Shown: positions 1 through 7,089 of the stretch, piece after piece
How positions within the stretch are numbered: the stretch's first letter is position 1
How the letters are laid out: each line of letters begins with the position of its first letter
Origin: an uncultured Prevotella sp.
GTDB taxonomy: Bacteria > Bacteroidota > Bacteroidia > Bacteroidales > Bacteroidaceae
Direction: 5' to 3'
Assembly (NCBI GenBank): GCA_900542795.1
Contig: UQPD01000032.1
Location: 1-18,642, forward strand
Length of the DNA stretch: 18,642 nt
Translations under genes and position numbers: made by a program
Notes under the pieces: generated by a model
Told to the model about the DNA's origin: nothing
Databases searched by the model: none
The model's input: only the letters and a program-made list of their open reading frames with translations

Positions 1-30
1 ACCCAGGGTGTCGCTTCGCTTGCCCTGGGC
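1..30. repeat. REP-like palindrome, first half, interrupted by IS110 element
   Basis: CCCAGGG (2-8) pairs with CCCTGGG (23-29) around a loop containing GCTTCGCT. If the IS110-type element is removed at its GC core, this half joins the sequence from 1409 (TAGGTGCTTTTGGGC...). That restores a two-hairpin unit of a type I recall as dispersed in Bacteroidales genomes. The contig starts exactly inside it, as expected if a dispersed repeat broke the assembly. Confidence 0.75.
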
Positions 31-86
31 ATCCTATGTTATCCACCAAATTTTAGATGATTTTTTTGTGTTAATTTATGTAACTA

Positions 87-1127
87 TCACACAGCATAAG
101 CCTGAGGAATCGACACATAATTCTCATCAAATTTTTTCCCGTCTCGTACCATTGCAACCAAAGTTTTCAACAACTTGTTTTTGGTGTTATTGAGCGCAAC
201 ATTCCTATGCTTTCCTTTGGCCATAAGTCGAGAATAGTATTCCTTCATTCGTTTCTCGTATCTAATGGCACAGAGAACAGCCTCTGACAAGATGGCTTTA
301 AGCCAATTATTGCGAATTGGGCTTGTATGAGTTCCACGCCTGATACTGTCTCCAGATTCATTTCTGAAAGGTGTAATGCCCCAATAGGTACATATCTTTC
401 GAGAATTGAAAGAGAACCTCTTGAAATTATCCGTAAAAACGATAATTGCAGCAGCATTGATTAGTGCCACTCCTTTCATGGAGGTCAATATGTCAAATGT
501 ATTTTTGTATTCCTTGTTGCTGAGGATGATGTCAAGCATCATTTTCTCAATTTTCTTGATCTCAGCTTTGATGAAATCAAGAGCATGCTTTAATTCATTC
601 TCAATCTTACAAAGCAAGGCAGCATCATGCAATTTAGGGAAATTCTCCTTTATCTGGCAGCTAAGTGCTTTCTTTTGTTCAATAAAAGTATTCCTGATAC
701 TCAGCAAGTATTTGAGCGTTCTTGTTGAGTCTTCTGGGCGCATGTACAAAACAGCCTTATGATGTTTTTCGGCAGCGAAGGTCGCGATTCGGCGTGAATC
801 AATTACATCGTCCTTTCCTCTGACAAGCCCCATGCTGCGCTTGATGTCCAGAGGATTGCCCAGCCAGATGTAATTGCCATTTTCGCTGAGATAGTCGCAA
901 ACCTCCAAGCAATAAGAACCTGTGTGTTCGCAACAGAACAAAACCTCACCATCATGTTTCGTGCTTGTTCCTGTCGTACGTTCGACCCAATAGCACATTT
1001 CTTTTGCACCTTCAGCATTGTTTGCGAACAGCTTGTAAGCAATTGCTCGTTCAGGAAAATCTTTTTCCACAATGGAAACATCCATTTTTCTCTTAGAGAA
1101 ATCGATGCCGACAAAAAACTTTTTCAT
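87..1127 (-). CDS. IS110-family transposase (DEDD recombinase)
   Basis: This 346-aa protein is the recombinase that moves the element, acting on DNA with a bridge RNA in known family members. The N-terminal RuvC-like DEDD domain shows D9 in GIDFSK, E67 in EHTG, and D107 and D110 in GKDDVIDSRRIA, so all four acidic positions appear present. The C-terminal Transposase_20 domain is about residues 212-300 (MKGVALINAAAI, then YWGITPFRNESGDSIRRG). S258 in ESG is my candidate for the catalytic serine of the Tnp domain. The length is normal for the family, and there is no frameshift or internal stop, so the gene could be active. It starts at ATG 1127, with no clear Shine-Dalgarno site. Transcription probably comes from the promoter at 1314-1344, through the bridge RNA. 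Confidence 0.95.
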   Translation of the reverse strand: MKKFFVGIDFSKRKMDVSIVEKDFPERAIAYKLFANNAEGAKEMCYWVERTTGTSTKHDGEVLFCCEHTGSYCLEVCDYLSENGNYIWLGNPLDIKRSMGLVRGKDDVIDSRRIATFAAEKHHKAVLYMRPEDSTRTLKYLLSIRNTFIEQKKALSCQIKENFPKLHDAALLCKIENELKHALDFIKAEIKKIEKMMLDIILSNKEYKNTFDILTSMKGVALINAAAIIVFTDNFKRFSFNSRKICTYWGITPFRNESGDSIRRGTHTSPIRNNWLKAILSEAVLCAIRYEKRMKEYYSRLMAKGKHRNVALNNTKNKLLKTLVAMVRDGKKFDENYVSIPQAYAV

Positions 1128-1149
1128 ATCTTCGCGTTGTTTTTAATTG

Positions 1150-1305
1150 TGGATTGATAGAAAGCTGTATTGACTCTAGCACTAACAATATTATTGCGCA
1201 TCCTATTTAGTCTTTGCAGCTTGACTAGAAAAGGATCTGATGCCCAGGATAGGTTTTACCTTGCTAAGGCTTATTTTTCTTTTCTAGTCTATCAATCCAT
1301 TTCTT
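1150..1305 (-). ncRNA. Predicted IS110 bridge RNA with target and donor loops
   Basis: Read leftward, the region folds into an outer stem and two stem-loops. The outer stem pairs 1288-1299 with 1150-1161 (12 bp, sharing two bases with the next stem). The first stem-loop has an 11-bp stem (1279-1289 with 1223-1233). Its loop holds a left guide CCTTAGC (1269-1263), a small hairpin (1261-1251) and a right guide CCTGGGCAT (1248-1240). The second has a stem from 1164-1175 with 1209-1220, including a 2x2 internal loop. Its loop holds ATAGGATGC (1206-1198), a hairpin CAATAATATTG (1196-1186) and TTAGTGC (1185-1179). The order, target loop then donor loop, is that of the IS621 bridge RNA. The guides match the element ends and the interrupted target. 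The exact 5' and 3' ends are guesses. Confidence 0.8.
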
Positions 1306-1313
1306 TAATACGA

Positions 1314-1344
1314 CAAAAGTAATAAATTGACATCTAACTGCAAT
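1314..1344 (-). promoter_or_regulatory. Bacteroidetes-type promoter for bridge RNA and transposase
   Basis: On the minus strand, ATTG (1344-1341) is followed after 19 nt by TACTTTTG (1321-1314), matching TTTG-N19-21-TAnnTTTG. The predicted start near 1305-1308 lies only a few bases before the outer stem of the predicted bridge RNA. Confidence 0.7.
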
Positions 1345-1363
1345 TATATTATGTTTGCATTTT

Positions 1364-1388
1364 AGCGGCTCAGCTTCGCTTCGCCGCT
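1364..1388. repeat. GC-rich hairpin inside IS110 left end
   Basis: AGCGGC (1364-1369) pairs with GCCGCT (1383-1388) around a 13-nt loop containing GCTTCGCT. The same octamer is in the loop of the target palindrome at 13-20. It lies between the element's left tip and its promoter. It may be a subterminal structure, or a remnant of an earlier REP-like repeat. Confidence 0.55.
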
Positions 1389-1406
1389 TTCATCTGCAAA
1401 CTTAGT

Positions 1407-1433
1407 GCTAGGTGCTTTTGGGCTTTCAGCCCG
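1407..1433. repeat. REP-like repeat, second half, after IS110 element
   Basis: The GC core (1407-1408) is followed by TAGGTGCTTTT and the hairpin GGGCT-TTC-AGCCC (1420-1432). This is the continuation of the palindrome at 1-30, displaced by the insertion. Confidence 0.7.
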
Positions 1434-1632
1434 TACATATTGTTGCAGAATATGATGGTAAAATAGCCTCAAAATCGTGCAGAAAAAAAATCGGATTTTT
1501 AACACCCTACCTTTCGGGGTTTGGGATAGCGCGAGAGATTTATGGAAAATTAAGTGGATAGACTCAAAAAACGCGAAGCGAGGTAAACTTTTTAAGGGAA
1601 ATGTGTAAAATTTGCCGTAAATGATATTTTTA
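1434..1632. other. Intergenic stretch without a recognisable gene
   Basis: AT-rich sequence between the interrupted repeat and the glycosidase promoter. It holds one short hairpin repeat (1504-1519) and a GCGAAGCGAGG string near 1571 that recalls the REP-like loops. I see no convincing coding region on either strand; the open frames are low-complexity and lack homology-like features. Confidence 0.5.
1504..1519. repeat. Short dispersed repeat ACCCTACCTTTCGGGG, copy 1
   Basis: A 16-nt motif with a short CCC/GGG stem. It matches 10288-10303 at 15 of 16 positions, almost 9 kb away, and both copies are intergenic. It is probably another small palindromic repeat family of this genome. Confidence 0.5.
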
Positions 1633-1640
1633 GGGGGGGG
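1633..1640. repeat. Run of eight G upstream of promoter
   Basis: A G8 homopolymer ends 7 nt before the -33 box at 1648. The promoter of the second secreted-protein gene has a matching C8 (7090-7097) ending 4 nt before its -33 box. Confidence 0.6.
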
Positions 1641-1647
1641 TAAATTC

Positions 1648-1679
1648 TTTGTAAGAAAAAAAGAGTTTTCGTACTTTTG
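1648..1679 (+). promoter_or_regulatory. Promoter of the glycosidase unit
   Basis: TTTG (1648-1651), a 20-nt spacer and TACTTTTG (1672-1679) match the Bacteroidetes consensus exactly. The start would be near 1685, which gives a 5' leader of about 335 nt before the ATG at 2021. Confidence 0.85.
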
Positions 1680-1731
1680 CATCGATATAAGCGTATAAAG
1701 TTAGAAGAATTGTAAAAAAAGAGGGGTAAAG

Positions 1732-1800
1732 ATGGAGAATAGCATACAATCGCAATACGCTGTTGTGGATGGACTATGGTGTTCTCTCTGTAAACCTTAA
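1732..1800 (+). CDS. Possible 22-aa leader peptide (uORF)
   Basis: The ORF encodes MENSIQSQYAVVDGLWCSLC followed by KP and a stop. It lies entirely within the predicted leader of the glycosidase mRNA. GAGGGG at 1721-1726 stands 5 nt before the ATG, an unusually good Shine-Dalgarno-like site for this window. I do not recognise the peptide as a named family. It has no signal peptide and no run of one amino acid that would suggest classic attenuation. It could be a regulatory uORF, or chance. Confidence 0.4.
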   Translation: MENSIQSQYAVVDGLWCSLCKP

Positions 1801-1841
1801 CCTTTTTAAGAGTGGAAACACAAAATGCAATACTATGATTT

Positions 1842-1855
1842 AAACGCAAGCGTTT
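1842..1855. promoter_or_regulatory. Palindrome AAACGC-AA-GCGTTT, possible operator
   Basis: A perfect 6-bp inverted repeat around AA, about 160 nt downstream of the predicted transcription start. The form recalls LacI-family operators, but those usually have a CG centre. An RNA hairpin is unlikely with a 2-nt loop, so a DNA-binding site is the simpler reading. No regulator gene is in the window. Confidence 0.35.
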
Positions 1856-2020
1856 TGTTTTGTTCTGATTTGCATAAAAACCAAGAGCAAACAAGGTGTT
1901 ATATCCCCTTACTACGAAAAATATAGGAAAGAAAATCATTAACAACAAATTAACTTCAAATTTATCATCAAATCCATGCGTAGGATTTAACCATTCTGCA
2001 CGGGATAAAAATTACTATCT

Positions 2021-5000
2021 ATGAACAAAAAGATGCTTTTGTTGGCTTGTCTTTTTGGGTGGGTTTTGCAGGCTTTAGCAGGAATTAAAGTCAGCACAAC
2101 TCAACCTGGAGTTGGCAAGCCTGAACATCTGTACACGATGGTTAGTGGTAATAATATCTATGCCAATGGCATGACAGGTACCACAAAAACCGAGTCGAAG
2201 TACGGACAATTTGCGTTTTATGAAACCGGCACGGCTGGGCAGTATTTTATTTATAGCTATACAGCTAAAAAATGGGTTTCTTATACTCAAGCAAGTAGCT
2301 ATAGCGAAGGTACTACCAACTTTGTAAAGATGTCTGATCAAAAGTCGGAAACTTCAAAGTTTATCGTTAATGAATACGCAACAGACAAGTACCAAATTCA
2401 GCCAGTGACAAGTAGCGGAACTGGTGATAGGTACCTCAACTGGTATCAAGGTCTTGGCAGCAATCCACTTGACAAAGCCTCTGTAACACTTGGCCTTTGG
2501 AAGCAAAATGGAACTGATGATGCTGGTAGCCGTTGGACTTTCTCAGAAGTTATTCCTCCTGCAGTAGGTGCTACCCCCGTGCTTCCTGAAAACTTGAAAC
2601 AGATTCAAAATCAGTATGGCAAACAAACTTATGGCATTGCTGTGCTCTATCCTAAACAGCAAGATGCTGTAGGTAACGCACAAGTAGCAACCGAGAACAA
2701 TGGTTCAGTTATCACACTCTATAATAATGTGTTGGCTGCTACTTTCGTTAAGGAACGCAATTACCTTTGGTTTGGTGGTTCAAAGGCAATGAACCTTGAA
2801 GCAGGTACAGAGCCTTTCACCATTGCTTTCGGTACAGGTTACAGCGTTCCTGCAAGTGCAATGACCTTGAAGGACGTTAAAGTTGTTGACGTTGCTGGCG
2901 ATGCTAAAGCCGTGGGTGGTGCAGAGCACTACAATGGTAAGATGATTGTTGCCAACTACGAATACACTTACCAAGAAAAGAAACTCGAAGTGGTATGGAA
3001 AGCTGTGTTGCGTGATGGCAGCCACTACCTCCGTACTGAAATGGAATTGAAGGGTGACAATGTAGATATGTACAACATTGTACCTCTTATTTACAATGTA
3101 GATAGCAAGGCAGCTGGTTCTAAACCTGCAGTGGTAGGTAACACCCGCGGTGCCGTGATTATGTCTAATAAAATATTTGCCGGTCTTGAACATCCTACTG
3201 CTTACAACACAGTGGGCGATGCAACAGGCGATGAAGATAAATATGACTTGACAAAGACTTATGATGATGTTGCTTTGACAGCTCAATCATGGGTTGATAT
3301 GGATGACAGTTTGGTTCCTGCACGTATTAAGGAAACCACAGGTAAGGAACCCAGTGCCATCCGTCAGTACATTAAGGAAGGTTACGTACTTAAGGAAAAC
3401 CAGAAGGTTCAAGTTACACTTACTTATACAGGTGGTAATCACAAATTGTATATCGGTGGTGTAGATATGTATACTACAGATGCTGCAAGTGTTTCTGCCA
3501 GCGACTATCACATGGGTTATACAGGTAGTAAACACGACAAGAACGTGTATACCTTTGTTGCTCCTGCCAATGGTACATACACCATTCGTTTGATGGTTGA
3601 CGGTGTGAGCGAAAGCATTAATGCTTCAAGTAAATTGAGCGTAAAGGTATTTACACCGAAAGAAGGTGCTGTGATTAGTTCAGACATCGTGCCTATTAAG
3701 GGACGTTGGAGCCGCAACACAACCCTTGCTGCAGGTGAAACCTGGAAGATTAGTGCGGTAGTAGGTCTTGTAGCTGCTGACCAAGCACGTCGTTCGTTCC
3801 TTGCTTACTCTGAGCGCGAGCGTGCAGTGCCTTGGCGTGCAAATCCTGCTTACATCAGCTGGTACGAACTCAACATTGACCGCAACAATGCAGCTCCTGG
3901 TTCAGAGCCTAACAACATGACTGCTGATCAGGTGCTTGATGTTGAAGAACAATGGTTCGATAAACTCTATACACAATTTGGTGTAGCTCCTAATAGTTTT
4001 GTAATTGACGATGGTTGGGATACTTATGGTGAGTGGAAATTCCACGCAGGTTTCCCCAACGAAATGCGTGACATTAGTGTCCTCGCAGCTAAGATGAATG
4101 CTGGTGTAGGTGCTTGGTTAGGTCCTGTAGGTGGTTATGGTCAGAGCGGTAATTATCGTCGTAACTATTGGAACCAAAATAACCGTGGTGGCATGGTATT
4201 GGGTAATCCTAAGTATTACGAGGTATTTAAGAAAGCTGCTACCAACTTGATTCAGAACCAAGGAAAGAAGAACGACGGAACAGGTAGTTTCCAATTCTTT
4301 AAGTTCGATGGTATTTCTGCACAGTTCTCTGCAGTAGGTCCTGACGATGGTGATGCAGGTAACGAAAATGCAGAAGGTATCATCCGTTTGGAACGCTTTG
4401 TTCGCGAAGAACTCAAGCGTGACATCTTCTTCAACACAACTGTAGGTACATGGGCTTCGCCTTTCTGGTTCCATTACACAGATGCTGTTTGGCGTCAAGA
4501 GGGTGACTATGGTACAGCAGGCGATAACAAGATTGACCGCGAAAACTGGATTACCTATCGTGACCGTCTTGTTTATCAAAACTTTGTAAAGAATAGTCCT
4601 ATCTGTCCTATCAACACCTTGATGACACACGGATTTATCCTTACCTCACATGGTGCTGTAAGCAAGAATATGGATTATGATGCTTGCCGTCGCGAACTGC
4701 GTTGTGCTTTTGCTTGTGGTAGTGGCATGGTTGAGCTTTACAACGACTATGCATTGATGAACTCTATTCAGCATGGTCAGCTTTGGGCAGATTTGGCAGA
4801 GTGCATTAAGTGGCAAAAGGCAAATGCAGATGTATTGCCCGATGCACACTGGGTAGGTGGCAATCCTTGGACAGGCAGCAAGGCTGAAATCTATGGTTGG
4901 GCTGCATGGAATGGCGAAAAGGCTACCTTCACACTCCGTAATGGTAGCAACGATGCACAAACCATAAAGCTTACATTGCGCAAGGCATTAGAAATTCCTA

Positions 5001-6580
5001 CCAGCGTAAATACTTCGATTGTTCTTACCAAGGCATTCCTCGACCAAGTTGAACTTTCAGGTCTTACTGAAGGTCAGGCTATCAACATCGATACCGAACT
5101 CACTTTGACATTGCCTGGTAGCTCAGTATACGTATTCAATGGTCGTGATGTAAACACTGCCGAAGTTAAGGTATCTTCTATCACTACCAACAGTGACACT
5201 TACACTGTTCTTCGTGGTGAAACTTGTGGTGTGCAAACCACCCTTGCTCCTGTAAACGTAACCAACAGCATGCTCGAATGGACATCTTCGAATGCAAACG
5301 TAGCAACTGTTTATAATGGTTTGATTCGTGGTATAAAGGCAGGTGAGTGTAACATCACCATCACAGCCAACGATGGTAGCGGCATTACTAAAACTGTAAA
5401 GGTTATTGTAAGCGAAAAGCCCGAGGAACCTTATAGCACCAACTTCGATAAGAAGGCTAAGGCAACTCGTTCAAACCGTAAAATTACAAAAATCACCTTT
5501 AAGGCTGGTACAGGAGAAAACAAAGAAATCGCCATTTCTAATTTCACTCCTTACATGGATATGACTTCAACGGTTCTTACTTGTGAACCTGGTGAGGAAA
5601 TTAGCAGCTCTATCGTAATGTTAGGTAATTGGATGCATGGATATGTATATATCGATGCAAACAAAGACCAAAAGTTCTATTTCAAGGATGGTTCGACTGA
5701 CCTAACAGATACTGAGCTTTACGGCTATGCTTACTACAAGGGTGTAAACTCAAAGGGTCAGAGTGTATCTGATAACCCTGGTAGTACCATTGCCATCCCT
5801 ACATTTACAGCTCCTTTAACTCCTGGCACTTATTGCATTCGTTTTAAGCTTGACTGGGATAACATCGATCCTGCTGGACGCATTGGAGATGATGGTACTT
5901 GTACGGGTAACAATGGTATCCTTGCTAATGGTGGTGGTATCATCGACATGACGCTGAAGGTGGGTAATGCAACCGAGAAATTCCACATTACCAATGCAGG
6001 CTTTGGTACTTTCTATACCTCAGATGCCTACAATATGCCTGCTGGCGTAACTGGTTACACCATTGTTAACACCAAAGACAATCGTTTGATTGCAGAGCCT
6101 ACTTATGCTGAGGGAACACTCGTTCCTGCCAAGACAGCACTTATTGTGAAGGGTAATGAAGGTGACTACACTTACGAACCCGTCATTTCATCGCAAACCA
6201 CAATTCTTGGTAATAAGTTGCATGGCACAGACACTCAGGCAACTACTCAGGTTGAGGGTACTGATGTGAAGTACTATAAGTTTGCTTACAACAATGCTGG
6301 CGACAAGCTTGGTTTCTATTGGGCAAACGAAACAGGTGCAGCTTTCACCAATGGTGCACACAAGGCATTCCTTGCACTCGACTTTGGCACAGCATTGAGC
6401 CAAATGCGTGGTTTCTCGCTCAACGATTTGTTTGGTGGCATCACTTCAATCCATTCAATCGTTAATGCAGAAAAGGCTTCTCAGCGCATCTACGACCTCA
6501 ACGGACGTAGCATCAACAGTTTGAATGGTCTTTCTAAGGGCGTTTACATTGTTAATGGCAAGAAGGTAATCATTAAATAA
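2021..6580 (+). CDS. Secreted multidomain GH36-like (clan GH-D) glycosidase with sorting tail
   Basis: 1519 aa. A signal peptide (about 1-20, ending ALA) marks export. Next comes a beta-trefoil-like region (about 30-177), then a large beta-sandwich region with an inserted carbohydrate-binding-like module (about 462-547). The catalytic barrel is about 600-960, with IDDGW at 662-666, the likely nucleophile D763 in FKFDG, and acid/base candidates D821 and D829 (TDAVW, EGDYG). A BIG2-type Ig domain (about 1047-1131) and a GEVED-like domain (about 1150-1310) follow. The end (about 1490-1519, YDLNGR then KGVYIVNGKKVIIK) resembles type IX secretion sorting tails. Alpha-galactosidase or alpha-N-acetylgalactosaminidase activity is an inference from the clan; the substrate cannot be read. 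It has its own promoter and a long leader, and a small-protein gene follows. Confidence 0.8.
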   Translation: MNKKMLLLACLFGWVLQALAGIKVSTTQPGVGKPEHLYTMVSGNNIYANGMTGTTKTESKYGQFAFYETGTAGQYFIYSYTAKKWVSYTQASSYSEGTTNFVKMSDQKSETSKFIVNEYATDKYQIQPVTSSGTGDRYLNWYQGLGSNPLDKASVTLGLWKQNGTDDAGSRWTFSEVIPPAVGATPVLPENLKQIQNQYGKQTYGIAVLYPKQQDAVGNAQVATENNGSVITLYNNVLAATFVKERNYLWFGGSKAMNLEAGTEPFTIAFGTGYSVPASAMTLKDVKVVDVAGDAKAVGGAEHYNGKMIVANYEYTYQEKKLEVVWKAVLRDGSHYLRTEMELKGDNVDMYNIVPLIYNVDSKAAGSKPAVVGNTRGAVIMSNKIFAGLEHPTAYNTVGDATGDEDKYDLTKTYDDVALTAQSWVDMDDSLVPARIKETTGKEPSAIRQYIKEGYVLKENQKVQVTLTYTGGNHKLYIGGVDMYTTDAASVSASDYHMGYTGSKHDKNVYTFVAPANGTYTIRLMVDGVSESINASSKLSVKVFTPKEGAVISSDIVPIKGRWSRNTTLAAGETWKISAVVGLVAADQARRSFLAYSERERAVPWRANPAYISWYELNIDRNNAAPGSEPNNMTADQVLDVEEQWFDKLYTQFGVAPNSFVIDDGWDTYGEWKFHAGFPNEMRDISVLAAKMNAGVGAWLGPVGGYGQSGNYRRNYWNQNNRGGMVLGNPKYYEVFKKAATNLIQNQGKKNDGTGSFQFFKFDGISAQFSAVGPDDGDAGNENAEGIIRLERFVREELKRDIFFNTTVGTWASPFWFHYTDAVWRQEGDYGTAGDNKIDRENWITYRDRLVYQNFVKNSPICPINTLMTHGFILTSHGAVSKNMDYDACRRELRCAFACGSGMVELYNDYALMNSIQHGQLWADLAECIKWQKANADVLPDAHWVGGNPWTGSKAEIYGWAAWNGEKATFTLRNGSNDAQTIKLTLRKALEIPTSVNTSIVLTKAFLDQVELSGLTEGQAINIDTELTLTLPGSSVYVFNGRDVNTAEVKVSSITTNSDTYTVLRGETCGVQTTLAPVNVTNSMLEWTSSNANVATVYNGLIRGIKAGECNITITANDGSGITKTVKVIVSEKPEEPYSTNFDKKAKATRSNRKITKITFKAGTGENKEIAISNFTPYMDMTSTVLTCEPGEEISSSIVMLGNWMHGYVYIDANKDQKFYFKDGSTDLTDTELYGYAYYKGVNSKGQSVSDNPGSTIAIPTFTAPLTPGTYCIRFKLDWDNIDPAGRIGDDGTCTGNNGILANGGGIIDMTLKVGNATEKFHITNAGFGTFYTSDAYNMPAGVTGYTIVNTKDNRLIAEPTYAEGTLVPAKTALIVKGNEGDYTYEPVISSQTTILGNKLHGTDTQATTQVEGTDVKYYKFAYNNAGDKLGFYWANETGAAFTNGAHKAFLALDFGTALSQMRGFSLNDLFGGITSIHSIVNAEKASQRIYDLNGRSINSLNGLSKGVYIVNGKKVIIK

Positions 6581-6596
6581 ACACATACACGTAAAG

Positions 6597-6645
6597 AAGT
6601 AGGTGCCTTTAGTAGCACTTATGGTTTTGCTTTAGGCACCTACTT
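6597..6645 (+). terminator. 12-bp hairpin between glycosidase and small-protein genes
   Basis: AAGTAGGTGCCT (6597-6608) pairs with AGGCACCTACTT (6634-6645) around a 25-nt loop. There is no clear T tract afterwards, so it may be a partial terminator or an mRNA processing or stability element. I see no promoter between it and the small ORF at 6666, so that ORF probably needs read-through. Confidence 0.6.
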
Positions 6646-6665
6646 ACCTTATTATGACCAACCAG

Positions 6666-6845
6666 ATGAAAAAAGCATATTTTGCCCCAACATCAAATTC
6701 AATCCGTTTTGAAACGGAAAGCAACATCCTTAACAACTCCATAGAGTTTAGTTATAATAACGAATATTCAGAACGCGAACAGCTCTCTAATCAGAAATCA
6801 GAGGATTGGAGCAGCGAGTCTTGGGCGGACTCTGATAGCGAATAG
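6666..6845 (+). CDS. Small protein of unknown function, MKKxYxxP family (copy 1)
   Basis: 59 aa from the ATG at 6666. An upstream in-frame ATG at 6654 would add MTNQ, but only the 6666 start aligns with the second copy at 9131, and both then begin MKK.Y..P. The shared pattern is MKKxYxxPxSxxIxFxxExxxLNxS, a variable polar middle, then LSN....W....W. The C-terminus is very acidic (WADSDSE). There is no signal peptide, membrane segment or GG cleavage motif. I recall similar short hypothetical proteins in Prevotella genomes, but know of no function. Both copies directly follow a secreted protein with a sorting tail, which suggests a linked role. Confidence 0.75.
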   Translation: MKKAYFAPTSNSIRFETESNILNNSIEFSYNNEYSEREQLSNQKSEDWSSESWADSDSE

Positions 6846-6858
6846 TTCTTTAGCTAAG

Positions 6859-6951
6859 AACCTATAATGCAAAATCTGCAAGCATTCAGACACACTATAG
6901 CGTGCGTTTGGAGCTTGCAGATTTTGCGTTTTATAGGTTGAAAGATTTTTT
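6859..6951 (+). terminator. Strong Rho-independent terminator after small-protein gene
   Basis: GCAAAATCTGCAAGC (6869-6883) pairs over 15 bp with 6913-6927. Beyond a short bulge, AACCTATAA (6859-6867) pairs with TTATAGGTT (6931-6939). A T7 run follows (6945-6951). It ends the glycosidase unit. From here to the next promoter (6952-7089) I see nothing beyond AT-rich spacer. Confidence 0.85.
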
Positions 6952-7089
6952 TAATGCCTAATCACTTAGCCACTCTCTTTCTTTCCTTCCGTTCTTTGCA
7001 AAGGTTATGTTTTTGCCTATGCTTTTGCTCAAAATACTGTCTAATCGCTTAAAAATTAGCTATCCTGTAGTTAATGATGGTTAATACTA

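Larger units (their letters stand above)
29..1408 (-). mobile_element. IS110-family insertion sequence, apparently complete
   Basis: The element is about 1.38 kb and holds one transposase gene read leftward. It has a short right end (about 31-86) and a long left end (1128-1406), the layout of the IS110 group. I placed the ends by guide matching, because this family has no obvious terminal inverted repeats. GCATCCTAT at 29-37 recurs at 1198-1206, and TTAGTGCTAG at 1402-1411 is the reverse complement of 1176-1185, both in one loop of the predicted bridge RNA. The dinucleotide shared by both junctions is GC (29-30 and 1407-1408). Removing one copy rejoins two halves of a REP-like repeat. The family makes no larger target duplication, and none is seen. 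Confidence 0.85.
1685..2020 (+). promoter_or_regulatory. Long 5' leader of the glycosidase mRNA
   Basis: About 335 nt lie between the predicted transcription start and the start codon, against about 25 nt for the second secreted-protein gene. The leader holds a 22-codon ORF with a ribosome-site-like GAGGGG, a weak CTTAA/TTAAG hairpin directly after it (1796-1810), and a 14-nt palindrome (1842-1855). I recognise no riboswitch class. The last 100 nt are AT-rich. Confidence 0.5.

Noticed and set aside
1150..1299. The 12-bp inverted repeat as terminal inverted repeats of a transposon
   Set aside because: Both arms lie upstream of the transposase gene, not at the two element ends, and nest with two other stems into an RNA-like fold.
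1362..1948. Minus-strand open frames upstream of the glycosidase gene
   Set aside because: They cross the IS end, a repeat and the promoter, and encode low-complexity sequence.
2780..3535. Long antisense open frames inside the glycosidase gene
   Set aside because: They are Cys-, Ile- and Thr-rich shadows caused by biased codon use on the plus strand, with no domain signal.
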